The notes: generated by a model not told the origin, from the letters alone. 64,000 nt of DNA from Sarocladium kiliense (GCA_030734395.1 JAUZTG010000029.1:5704001-5768000), one strand, 5' to 3'. Positions 30,758 to 41,038 are shown, counted from the stretch's first letter. Made by a program: numbers and translations.

Positions 30758-33241
30758 TCATGTCCGCTGATCAAATCTCACCCCGCCCTCGACTGGCAGT
30801 CCATGCTTCTCGATCTTACCCGTCGCCGTCTTCCTGATCTCCGGGACGATCTCAATGACGCTCGGCACCTGGAACCTGGCCATGTTCTCCACAGCCCACT
30901 GCCACAATGCCTTCTCATCGACGCTGCTGCCAGGACGCGTCTGCACCGCCAGCTTGACGTCCTCCTCTGTGCCTGCGCCTAGCTGGGAGGGGATCGCGTA
31001 GGCGGCCGCCGTGGTCACGTCCGGGTGCTGCAGGAACTCTTCTTCGACCTCTTCGGCGTTGACGTTCTCGCCACGGCGGCGGATCACGTCCTTGACCCGG
31101 CCCATGAAGTAGACGTTGCCTTCCGCGTCCACCTTGCCGATGTCGCCCGTGTGCAGCCACCCGCTGGCCCAGCATCGTGCGGTGTTGGCCGGATCGTTGA
31201 AGTAGCCCTGGAAGAAGGCGTTGGGGTTGTCGCTCCGGAGCAGAAGCTGGCCCGGCGTGCCGGCAGGCACCTGCTCGTCATGCTCATTGGCGATACGCAG
31301 CTGGTGGCCTGGACGGACGCGCCCACACGAGCCTCGCGGTAGCGGAATATCTTGCTGCTGGAAGATGGGCAGGCTGGCCTCAACGCTGCCGTACAGCGTG
31401 ACCAGCCGGTGTCCAAACCGCTCCTCGTAGTCGGGCGCGAACAGCGGTATTGGCACACCCCAGGCCAGGCGAACCTTGTGATCCCGGTCTCCTGGCCCCG
31501 GTGGTTGCTTGTAGATAAGAGCCAGTGTCGCACCCATGAAGTCGTACACGGTCGCCTGCGTGGCGCGGATCTCATCCCAGAATCTAGAGGCTGTGAACCG
31601 GGGCGATATCGCGGCGACAGCTCCCAAAAGAATGGCAGGGATGGTGGTCAACGCCGTGGCGTCTGCGTGGAACAGCGGGAATGGGCAGTAGAGGACATCG
31701 TCTGACCGCAGGCCGCATCCGTCGATCAGGGCTTGTGCCTGTAGGATGAAATACTCGTGGGACAGTATGCATGGCTTGGACCGGCCAGTGGTGCCGCTGG
31801 TGAAGAGGAATGCTGCGGTTGTGCTTGGCTGGACCTGGACGCACTCCTTCACAGGAAATGACCCTTCGAAGAGTTCGGAGAGGCTCCTCAGAGAGACTTG
31901 GTTTTCAGAGGTGCCGTTGATGTAGACAGAGCCCTGGTCTACACTATCGGTAGTCTGGAATACTGGCCAAAATTCTCCATCGACAACTGCGAACTTGGGC
32001 CCGGCTGCTTGGATGACATTCTTTAACGAGACGGACTTCAGCTGCACATTGATGGGAACCCATACCGCTCCGAGCCTGTTGGCAGCCATCCACGTGTATA
32101 GCATCTCGACGCTGTTGCGCATCATTACCAGCAGCCGGTCTCCGGCGCCCAGTCCGATGGCTTTCAGCCCTCCTGCTAAGCGTGCTATCTGCTCATCGGC
32201 TTGCGCAAATGTGTAGTCGTGGCCACCGAACCTGACGAATGTCCGGTCAGGAGAGTTGCGAACAGCGTGCTGAAGAGCAGTGTTGATGTCCCTGATTGGG
32301 GCTTTGGCTGGCGGACTCTGACCATTCGTCACGGGAGTGACTTCCTTGGGCGTTGTTGTCTCGTCTGTTTTCCCAGTGAGTCCATTAGACACACTGCTAC
32401 CCTTCTCCTCAGTATGCCCGCCATTCTGAGGAGCAGCGGAACTTAGAGCTGGCGCTTTGCGTTGGGCGAAGTTGGCGAATGCCTCGGCAGCGGCGCTTTG
32501 GGCAAAGCAATAGCTGGCCACGTTGACCTCATCGTGCAGACAGGCCTCCATGTTGGGAAACACGACGCGTTCCAGTGATGTCTTGGAAGCCGTCATGGCG
32601 ATATTGGGCAGCGCTGCTAGTTGGACAGCGAGCTCGAGCGCCCTCGCCTTCGGGTCTTCGGCGATCTCACTGAGCATACCGATCCGCAGCGCCTCCTCCG
32701 CCTCGACCCAGCGGCCTGTGATGAGCAGTTCCTTGGCCTTCAGCAAGCCGACCATTGACGTGAGCCGCAGAGTGATTCCACCAGTGGCGGCGTGGCCAAG
32801 GGTCACCTCGGGAAACCGGAACTTGGCCTTGGGTCCGCCCACGACGAAGTCAGCGGCAAGAGCAATTTCAGCGCCGCCGCCGATCGCAAAGCCCTGAACG
32901 GCGGAAACGACGACAGGGCTTGCCGACGAGGTCAGCCGGGTGATGTCTTGCAACTTGAAGAAGGCTTCGCGCAGTTCCTCAGCGGAGCCGGTCCGGGGCG
33001 CGAGAGTTTGCTTCAGATCTTCTCCGGCGCAGAATGAACGATCGCCCGCGCCCTCGAGCAGGATGACCCTGGTATTGGCATTGCCATGCTCTTGTAGGGC
33101 GTTGCAGAAGCCCTCCAACAGGTCAGAACTGATGGCGTTCAACGCTTTGGGTCGGTTGAGAGTGATTCGCACGACGCCGTCGCTTGGGTGATCAACTAAG
33201 ACCGATGGCGGCGGCGCCTCGGCTTCAGGCTTCGCAATCAT
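30758..33241 (-). CDS. Crotonase + acyl-CoA ligase fusion (CaiD-CaiC-like)
   Basis: One intron-free frame of 827 residues from the ATG at 33241; an in-frame ATG at 33340 would add 33 residues, which the crotonase fold does not need. Residues 10-260 are an enoyl-CoA hydratase/isomerase domain: the oxyanion segment FCAGEDLK (70-77) and both catalytic acids, Glu125 (AIGGGAEIAL) and Glu145 (FRFPEVTLG), spaced by 20 as in hydratases. Residues 262-320 are a low-complexity Ser/Thr/Pro/Gly linker. Residues 325-820 are an AMP-forming CoA ligase: P-loop FTSGTTGRSKP (480-490), GWLHTGD (694-700), and Lys809 in TATGKIEK. Overall the ligase resembles bacterial CaiC and the hydratase CaiD, the enzymes of crotonobetaine/carnitine conversion, but the substrate is not proven. 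Expected chemistry: acid plus ATP and CoA to acyl-CoA, then hydration. No PTS1 or clear presequence. Confidence 0.88.
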   Translation of the reverse strand: MIAKPEAEAPPPSVLVDHPSDGVVRITLNRPKALNAISSDLLEGFCNALQEHGNANTRVILLEGAGDRSFCAGEDLKQTLAPRTGSAEELREAFFKLQDITRLTSSASPVVVSAVQGFAIGGGAEIALAADFVVGGPKAKFRFPEVTLGHAATGGITLRLTSMVGLLKAKELLITGRWVEAEEALRIGMLSEIAEDPKARALELAVQLAALPNIAMTASKTSLERVVFPNMEACLHDEVNVASYCFAQSAAAEAFANFAQRKAPALSSAAPQNGGHTEEKGSSVSNGLTGKTDETTTPKEVTPVTNGQSPPAKAPIRDINTALQHAVRNSPDRTFVRFGGHDYTFAQADEQIARLAGGLKAIGLGAGDRLLVMMRNSVEMLYTWMAANRLGAVWVPINVQLKSVSLKNVIQAAGPKFAVVDGEFWPVFQTTDSVDQGSVYINGTSENQVSLRSLSELFEGSFPVKECVQVQPSTTAAFLFTSGTTGRSKPCILSHEYFILQAQALIDGCGLRSDDVLYCPFPLFHADATALTTIPAILLGAVAAISPRFTASRFWDEIRATQATVYDFMGATLALIYKQPPGPGDRDHKVRLAWGVPIPLFAPDYEERFGHRLVTLYGSVEASLPIFQQQDIPLPRGSCGRVRPGHQLRIANEHDEQVPAGTPGQLLLRSDNPNAFFQGYFNDPANTARCWASGWLHTGDIGKVDAEGNVYFMGRVKDVIRRRGENVNAEEVEEEFLQHPDVTTAAAYAIPSQLGAGTEEDVKLAVQTRPGSSVDEKALWQWAVENMARFQVPSVIEIVPEIRKTATGKIEKHGLPVEGGVRFDQRT

Positions 33242-34085
33242 GACAAGTCTTCGCAGGATCGAGTTCTGAATGAGATAAGTGGTAATAGGACTTGGCTTGG
33301 CTTCACTCGACTCTGTCCACGATCTGTCGCCAACCAACATTCGCGAGATTATGGACCTTTTATGAACATTGTATCACGCCTACGATTACGCCTTCTGACA
33401 CGTGCAATCGTGTAGCTTGGCTCTCGGTTTGAGGCAGTGGGTGACTCGAGTCGTAACCTAAGGAACTCATAGCGACTTGCGAGGAGCTTATCGCGAGCCG
33501 ATGAAGAGCAGCGTCGTGCGGTGTGTTGGCTTCGTCTAAGACAGACAGGACAAGTGGCCGCCCGCTCCGGCTCGGACTAGGTAGTCTACATCCGGAACGA
33601 ACGGCGGGTCTGCGTGTGTGTGCGCGACGGCTTTCCCACAGGCAATCCATAGCGAGGCTAGCTAAGCCATGGCTGAGGAAACCTATAGCGACGCTAATGT
33701 TCGCCACGCAGCCGGTGTGACTATCATTGATCCGAGGCGGCATGTCGATAAGGCTGCCAGGATTGGGCATGCCATGGCGAACGGGTATATGCGGCTATCG
33801 TGATGCTTCTCTTCGTCGGTCATGGGCTATGCCATGCCATGGCATGCGATACCGAACGGCCGGGTATGTGCGGCCATGGTAATCGGCCGTCCAATGACTC
33901 AGGATACTTCCATGGAGCCCTATGCATCAGCTGGGAGAAGTATCTGCTGCCACTGGCCTTCATACTTGAGAACCATCCCCCTTGCTCACCTGTGTGAAGA
34001 TCGACCAGCAGCTCAACCGAAATTGGGTATTGGAAAGCCCCTTTGCATACCCAAAGCACCACGGCCAAGCCTATCATACACATCA
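33242..34085. promoter_or_regulatory. Divergent promoter of the fusion and thioesterase genes
   Basis: An 844-bp spacer between head-to-head genes. It contains two everted CCG-N3-CGG elements (33567-33575 and 33732-33740), the kind of site bound by Zn2Cys6 dimers, and a perfect 14-bp palindrome at 33833-33846 (CATGCCATGGCATG). These are sequence observations; binding is inferred. Confidence 0.5.
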
Positions 34086-34661
34086 ATGGCGGCCACTCAA
34101 CCCTTGCAAGACCAAGATGAGGTTGAACAGCGCCTACAATCCATCCTGAACACACACCCTTATGTGCTGGCATTTTGCAACCAGCCTGGCGTGGAAACTT
34201 CGCGCTTCCTCTTCAACTTCGACGAGGATGTCAGAATAAACAACCTTACCGAATCGACCCTCATTGGCAAAGATGTCATCTCCTGTCCGCCCTTTGTCTT
34301 CAAGAACAATGAGGCCGGATCCCTTCTAGCCGTCTATCACCTGGGCCCGAAGCTCGCCGGCCACCGAGGCATTGTCCATGGCGGCATGAGTGCTCTTCTG
34401 CTGGATGATTGCATGGGCAGAGCTTGCTTTCCCCGGCTCGCCGGCAAGGTCGGTGTCACCGCCAGCTTGGATTTGACCTACAAGAGTCCTATCTCTGTCG
34501 ACAGCTTCATCTTGATTCGCGCCGACACCAAGACGGTAGAGGGTCGCAAAGCTTGGGTCGATGCTTCCGTCGTGGATGCGCAGGACAGCAGAACACTTCT
34601 CACTGCTAAGGCCCTATTCGTCGAACCGAAATGGGCGGCTTCTATGGCCAAGGTGCTCTAA
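34086..34661 (+). CDS. Hotdog-fold (4HBT/PaaI-like) acyl-CoA thioesterase
   Basis: One exon, 191 residues from ATG at 34086 (MAATQPLQDQDEVEQ). The frame is open upstream to an ATG at 33822, but that part looks like leader sequence. Hotdog thioesterases hydrolyse acyl-CoA to the free acid and CoA. The typical motif is GHRGIVHGGMSALLLDDCMG, where the HGG turn and the Asp-containing helix form the active site; strands GVTASLDLTYKSPI and RKAWVDASVVDAQDS complete the fold. It lies head to head with the crotonase-ligase fusion, so a role in removing CoA from that enzyme's product, or in clearing trapped CoA esters, is likely but inferred. No targeting signal is seen. Confidence 0.85.
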   Translation: MAATQPLQDQDEVEQRLQSILNTHPYVLAFCNQPGVETSRFLFNFDEDVRINNLTESTLIGKDVISCPPFVFKNNEAGSLLAVYHLGPKLAGHRGIVHGGMSALLLDDCMGRACFPRLAGKVGVTASLDLTYKSPISVDSFILIRADTKTVEGRKAWVDASVVDAQDSRTLLTAKALFVEPKWAASMAKVL

Positions 34662-34813
34662 TTATATCAAATTGCAACAAATGTAGCGGACACTTGTGGA
34701 AGGGGTTGCTTCAAGCGGCACCGCAGTAAGACAGTTAGCTTGCACAATCAATAGGACCTTTTCCTCGCATGGGTTATATACATGAGATCAGAGAGGGGCT
34801 CTCACAACTATAA

Positions 34814-36834
34814 TTAAACTAGTAATATATCGCCATCTACCTCATGCATGGCCTCAAGCCAATCAATGGCAATCATACCACGATCATACCCAGACCGGTC
34901 AGCAATCTCGTCCCGACGGCGCCACACCTCCTCAATCACCCGACGGATAGCGTCACGCCCAGCGATGCCAAAAGAAGTAGCCCAATCAAGCCAGTCTCTT
35001 GCCATGGCCATGTCCTCGTCGGTGTAAGCCTCAACCGCGGCGATGAACGCTGGCCAGAGGGAAAAGTTTCCATTGCTTCCAAGCCAGAACGCCGATATGT
35101 GTTTAAAGGTCTTTGAGACGTACTCCTTCACTATGACGGGAGGCACTTGTAAAAGCGTCCTGTATAAGTAGATGTATGTGGCGTGCAAGAAGGCCTCCGT
35201 TTGTAGACGCTGTTCTCGAGCGGCTGAGAGATCAAGGCTGAGCAGCTGGTCATCACCGTCGTCAAGGACCTGTTCTTCACCTCCTCCTTGAATTGCACAT
35301 GATTCGTAGTTGTTCAAAACCTGCAAAACTCGCGCCAGCAACTCATTTTTCGAGCCTTGGTGGTCTTGAATGCCCGCTCTCCTCTTAAACTGTGAGATCT
35401 CTGCGATGCATTTCAAGATGTCGGGCGAGGCGCCGATTGTGAAACCAAAATCTGGTGTCTGGAAGACTGAAGAAAATATAGTGGTATCCGTAAGATCCGT
35501 CTCGGATTCCCCTTCAGGGTCTTCCAGTGCAAGTTGTGGCCTCGACGTGCCGCCGATAACTCGGATGATGTTCAGGCTCTGTATTGAGACACACACGGCG
35601 TCTCTGTGCTTCCACGGCTCGAGTAGATAGAATTCTCGAAGCAGGGACCATGCACCTCGCAAATGATGCCTCCAGGTCCTGGATTGGCCGTTATAAATCT
35701 GTAACATATGATATAGGCAGTTAGGCTCAACGTTCTGCACGCTGTCTAGTTGATGTGCATTGGTGTAACTGACCTCTGCAAATAAAAGTGTCATGATGGG
35801 TGCAAGCATCCCCGGAAAGTCATTTCCCTGACATCCGATCTGTATCTGAAGCTGACTTAGAGCTCTCTCGTAGTATTTTGAACCGTACGACAGCAGTCTT
35901 GGCTCGTTGCCACGAAGATAGGCTATGTTGAAAGCCGCCTGGGCCATGATGGCGCTGTAGAGAGCCTTCTGATTTGATGTGTTCATGGAAAGTGCTATCG
36001 CGGGGTATTCTGTCTTCCATACGTTCCGTGGATGTTCATATGGCATCATTATTCCTGCAACGTGGCTCACATAGTGGTGGAATAACTCTCGCTCCCTCGG
36101 AGGAGTGTCGGGAAGCGACGGCAGCGACGGCAGGGGCGGTGATAGGAGGTCCAGGTCTGGTTCCGGCTCGGGCTCATGCTCAGGGTCGACAATGACCAAG
36201 CTCGAGGGGCTGTGCGAAGGTTCGGGTGCAACAGGGAACGCTGTGAAGGGGCTGAACCACTGCTCATCCAAATGATGCGGCTGGGTGCTTATCCAGCCAG
36301 GTGCATCATCACTGCCACAGCGCTCGATGAGAAGGTCCACGATGCCTGATGGCAACAAGGGGAACCCGTTCCAGGTGGACTCTAATTCCCTACGGCGTCA
36401 ACAAGTCTGTCTACCTATCCCAAAGCGATCAGGGCGTCGCGTGCGAGAAGGACTTACCACATCTCAGCTCCCTGCGGCCCGACGAGCTGGGCAGCTGACC
36501 ATCTCGCTCGACCCAGACGAGCTTCGGTCCGTAGCCGGAGCAGGGCACACCGAGGCGCTGGCAGGCGCGACAATCTGGCTTCGTTTCGTCGCACTTTCGG
36601 GCAAATCGTCAGCAGATGTTTGTGGTGGAGTGGCGGCCCTTTCCATGCCAGCCAGGGAGGGTGTGATGTCTCTCTACCTTAACCCTTCGCTTCCGGCATT
36701 TCCAGCATCCCTAGCGAAGCAATTAGATCAGATATGCAAGCTCGAAGAGGCAAAGAACGGCCATGCAATCAACGATCGCATAGCCGAGAGTGCAGAAAAC
36801 TCACAGTGAAGGTCCGATCGCGCTGACGACCCAT
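34814..36834 (-). CDS. Zn2Cys6 transcription factor (Fungal_trans_2 type), cluster regulator candidate
   Basis: Four exons on the minus strand, 36834-36805, 36710-36678, 36593-36458 and 36381-34814, give 588 residues. The zinc cluster is spread over exons 2 and 3 and appears only after splicing: CWKCRKRRVK joins CDETKPDCRACQRLGVPC, giving the six-cysteine pattern, followed by SGYGPKLVWVERDGQL. A variable Pro/Glu-rich linker precedes the large helical regulatory domain, which includes RELFHHYVSHVAGIMMPYE, YSAIMAQAAFNIAYLRGNEP and the block SRTWRHHLRGAWSLLREF. Such proteins are nuclear activators, usually bound to paired CGG triplets, that answer to a metabolite. Its place between the thioesterase and the permease suggests it controls this cluster. 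Exon 2 is 33 nt; a model without it would lose the DNA-binding domain. Confidence 0.87.
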
Positions 36835-37960
36835 GAGAGGTGCCAGGGGAGTTCGAGTCCGATCTCCACTAAGACACGGCCAAGCACAGCTCGCAGTCAA
36901 CTGATAGCGAGGCTACTGCGGAGTGCGATCGGATATCCTAGAAGCAATAAGAGTTGTCCCAGGCAAGGCCGACATGTCACGACGAGGTGCAGTCGAGCCG
37001 AAGGAAGGGAAGGGAGTGCACTTGGCAATTCATAAGAAGTCTGCCCCATTGGTGAAGGACCCTGGGCTGCGGCGTGGGCCACAGCGGCATGATCGGCTGA
37101 GCAGGCGCCCCATTCCCTCGCTATGGGTTGCTGGAAACCCCGTTTCGGGACTGACGCGCAAACTGGGCCGGCCTGTAGTGCAGTGTTATTCAGCAAAGTA
37201 CCTTATGGTCTAGATAGCGCATCCAGGCTGTAAACAGATCATGCATGACCTTTTCATCCTTCTTTAAATTTATGTCCTAATGTTTCTATATCACATATCC
37301 TCCACGGTCCCCCCTTTTGCCCTATCACTGCGACAAAGTTGGGCAGTTCATGATCCTTATCCAAACTAAGGCATACACAAAAGCCCCAACACGATCCAGA
37401 CGTAGCCTAACAAAAGCTGGACTCAGGGACCCCGGGCCACTAGCGCTATCTCTTCTCCAGCTGTCAAAGGGCAATTCATGACGAGCTACGATGCTGCACT
37501 CCTGTACCATTAGTGCATTCGTTATAGACTTCCCTGAAGGCCTCAAACTCCTGACTGCTGCTGGAAGCGCAGCGCCTATCAGCCCGCTAGTGGCGTGTTA
37601 TCGCTTCCTAAGTTCCGAGCTCATGGTTACAAGCCTATAATCCCCCATTCGGAGGCGCTCATTAGTCCCATGTCGTTTGATCCCTGCATGCACCCCAGAC
37701 TGGTGGCTCTTCTTCCCCAGATAAGGGACTCACGATATCACCGCCTGGGAACTAATACGATCGGAGGTCGTGTATCAACAATGAGGGCGTGCGCTGGTTC
37801 GACAGCCACAATCATTGGGAATCATTAGCTGCGTCTATCACCTGTTCTCCACCCCACCAAGCCGCTCGACTTGTTATCACGCGTCTGGACTGCGATGTCC
37901 TGCGCCATCCCAAGGGGATTTCAATGATAGAGCCAAGCCGTCCCTATCAGCCTTTGTATT
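36835..37960. promoter_or_regulatory. Divergent promoter of the regulator and permease, with a GATA-site cluster
   Basis: About 1.1 kb. Seven HGATAR-type sites, the AreA/Nit2 nitrogen-regulator consensus, fall within 374 bp on the permease side: 37576-37581, 37598-37603, 37719-37724, 37835-37840, 37874-37879, 37925-37930 and 37944-37949. About one would be expected by chance on both strands. No gene is seen. Confidence 0.5.
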
Positions 37961-37968
37961 TATAAATA
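37961..37968 (+). promoter_or_regulatory. TATA box of the amino-acid permease gene
   Basis: TATAAATA lies 110-117 bp before the permease ATG, downstream of the GATA-site cluster. Confidence 0.55.
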
Positions 37969-38077
37969 CTTAAACTCGGCTCACCATCCTGCGAGGTTTC
38001 GTCCCGGCGTTCAGCAGCATACTCAGGATTATACCAACCACTTGTTACGAATTATACCTAGTTTGAGTTTGCACAAC

Positions 38078-40431
38078 ATGGCGAAGGATGCTTCTAAAGA
38101 GACCAGTGTGAACGAAGCTGGAGCCCAGTCTGTAGATTCGGGCGAGCTTCTCCAGTCTCACGAGGGATATGGTCATGTTCAACGAAAGTAAGCACGAGGT
38201 ACCCTTTCCTCCTCGTCAATAAACCGCTAAACACTCAAACTTGACAGGCTCAGGAGCAGACACATGCAGTTCATCGCTCTCGGTTCGTTCATCAGCTACT
38301 TCCCCTATGATTCCAGTCCCAGCTAATCAGTGAAATCCATTAGGCGGAGCGATTGGTACAAGTCTGTTCCTTGGAATCGGCTCATCTCTTGCTAAGGCAG
38401 GGCCCCTGAGTCTGTTCCTAGGTTTCACGATATCAGGATTGGCAGTCTATGGCATGGTGAGAACACTTCAAATTCAACTAGACATTGCCTCTTGTTTGCT
38501 CATGTATAAGCTAGATGTTATGCCTTGGCGAGATGGCTACGTGGCTTCCGGTTCCTGGCGCGATTCCCCAGTACTGTTCACGTTACATCGACAATGCGGT
38601 CGGATTCGCGGTCGGATGGAATGTACGGCTGAGAACACCAGACATAGAACAGAATATGGGGAGAAAGATTGCTAACTTTGGCCAGAACTGGTACTTTTGC
38701 TCTATTGTCCTATGCTTGGATATCAGTGCCGCAGCTATTGTTATCAATTTCTGGGAGGGAGCACGGACTATATCAGTATAAGCCACAGCCCCTGTCCAGC
38801 ACCTCTTGAAGATGATCTGTCGAAAACTAACTCTGCCCATCAGCCGGCTGTATGGATCACCATCATCATTGTGCTGATCCTCCTTTTGAACGTCTGGGCA
38901 GTGGGGATTTACGGAGAGACCGAGTTCTGTTTTGCTTCCATCAAGATCATAACGATAGTCGGACTCCTAATCCTGGCCGTTGTCATCATTTTGGGAGGTG
39001 GCCCGAATCACGATAGACTGGGATTCCGCTATTGGGAGAACCCTGGGGGTAGGTGATGTTTTGCAATGCGTTCCCAATGCCATGATCCCTCTGTGCTGAC
39101 ATGTGATATAGCAATGAAGGAGCTTTCTCCAGCCACCGGAGTTACTGGAAGATTCCTCGGTCTGTTCTCTGTCCTCGTCTATGCATCCTTCACCTACGCT
39201 GGTGTGGAGATGGTGGTTGCCGCCAGCGGAGAGGCAGAGGACCCGAGACGAAACATTCCCAAGGCTGTGAAACGCGTCATCTACCGAATCCTAGCTTTCT
39301 ATGTCCTGGGATCCCTCGCAGTAGGGTGCATGGTAGCCTCAAATGACTCCTCGCTCCTCAGGGCCCAAGAATCTGGGGCGCCTGGCGCTGCGAGGTCCCC
39401 ATGGGTCGTGGGCATCACCAACTCTGGCATCACTGTCCTTCCGCATATCATCAACGGCGCCATTCTGACATCGGCTGTCTCTTCCGCCAATGCATTCCTA
39501 TACTCAGGTAGCCGGTATTTATATGCGCTCGCCCAGACTGATCAAGCACCCAAGATCTTCTTGACGTGCACCAAGAGGTGCGTTAAGCAAATCCCATATG
39601 CATAGGCAGTTGCAAACCCAGACCTTGTTTCCGGGATCTGTCACTCGAAATATCAGCTCCTGCACGAGTTTAGACTACTAACACAAATAGGGGTGTGCCA
39701 ATCTACGCTGTCCTTGGCACGGCCTCAATCTCATTGTTGACGTACATGACCGTGTCTGTTGCGAGCTCCACCGTCTTCCTCTGGGTAAGTGTACACCAAA
39801 CATGCCCGTTCAGCCGTCTGAGTCCATTGAATGGAAGCTGACAGCACATACATCCGCAAAGTTCGCGAATCTCTGCACTGTCGCTGGTCTACTGACGTGG
39901 ATCACTATTTGCTGGGCTTTCATCCGCTTCCGCAAGGCTCTACAGGTCCAAGGCTTGACTGAAGAGAACAAGTGGTTCCGCAGCCCCTTTCAACCATATG
40001 TGGCGTGGACTACTATGATGTTCTTCTCCATCCTTACCGTTTTCAATGGGTTTGAGGTCTTCATGAAGGGAAAATGGAACATCAGCGACTTTTTGGTCGC
40101 GTATATTGGCGTACTGTAAGTGTTTCAATCCGAGTCTATAACATAGTACAAGCAGAAAAGCACTCTACCAGGGACTTGCAGCTAACAATGACTTAGGATC
40201 TACTTCGTCTTGATTGTCGCCTGGAAGGTTATCAAGAGAACCAAGATGCATAAGATCGAAGAAATAGATCTTCTTACCGGAAAGGCCGAAGTTGATGCGC
40301 TCGAGGATCTCTGGGTAAAGCCAGTGCCAAAGAACTTCATCGAGAAAGTAAGTTGTTTCGCGAGATAAATCCACTACGATGATGCAGAGTGCTGACACGA
40401 ATACGTACAGATCTGGTTCTGGATAGCGTAG
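38078..40431 (+). CDS. Amino-acid permease, YAT family (APC superfamily)
   Basis: Eleven exons: 38078-38187, 38248-38282, 38344-38456, 38515-38622, 38686-38775, 38844-39048, 39112-39577, 39691-39784, 39862-40115, 40197-40347 and 40411-40431. All phases close, giving 548 residues; exon 2 is 35 nt and the last only 21 nt. This is a 12-span proton-coupled plasma-membrane permease. Signature pieces are MQFIALGGAIGTSLFLGIG (first span), CLGEMATWLPVPGAIPQYCS, SFTYAGVEMVVAASGEAEDP with RRNIPKAV, SSANAFLYSGSRYLYALA, and FLWFANLCTVAGLLTW. The substrate cannot be read from sequence. Yeast carnitine uptake uses Agp2, a member of this family, so a betaine-type solute is possible next to a CaiCD-like enzyme, but amino acids are the default expectation. 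Confidence 0.9.
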
Positions 40432-41017
40432 AATGCTGCGAGATCACGAGACGCCGCGCTGATTCGACACAAGGGTGTAACTTGAATGCTACTGCATAGT
40501 GACTTACATATCTTATTGGATGAATTTATCAGACTAAGTCTTGGACTATGCCAAGATCTCGTGAGAGTCTCTTTCTCGGAAAATAAAAGCACGCCCTTAG
40601 CTTTCAGAGGCTTGCCTGTTAAGCTGCAGGTGAGTCGGGTCACCACAAGCCTCGGATTTCCTAATGTCACTCACCGGCTGCACCGACATGAGTAGGAGCC
40701 ATTTGTGTACAATAATACACGATACATTTACATCTAAACCGTTGAAATGAAAAAAATCTCAATTTTTAGTATAGAAAATGATTGAGCTTTGGAAAGAAAA
40801 TTCGCCTTTACTTTAAGACTACGGAGAAGAAGTAGCTTGCAAGGTAGAAACGCCTTCAGAGCACATTTTACCGCAACCTTCTCATATTTCGACTACCCTA
40901 CAGCACCGTGTCCTTCAACACCACCAGCCTTCGACTCTCATTCTCCGAGTTCATCTCACCACCACACCCATAAGGCTTCCCACGTCTCTTTCCTAGCTTG
41001 ATTTATTCGATAGAGCG
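40432..41017. other. Spacer and ATG5 promoter
   Basis: About 590 bp, AT-rich near 40720-40800, then a C-rich leader before ATG5. No gene is seen. Confidence 0.4.
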
Positions 41018-41038
41018 ATGCTCTCATGGCCACAATGA
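41018..41038 (+). other. Upstream ORF overlapping the ATG5 start
   Basis: ATG CTC TCA TGG CCA CAA TGA begins 8 nt before the ATG5 start codon in another frame. Its TGA overlaps the second in-frame ATG of ATG5 (41035) as ATGA, a layout known from termination-reinitiation. Confidence 0.5.

Noticed and set aside
36840..36875. GTTCGAGTCC word resembling a tRNA B box
   Set aside because: The flanking bases cannot form the T stem, and no A box or acceptor stem is found at the right distance.
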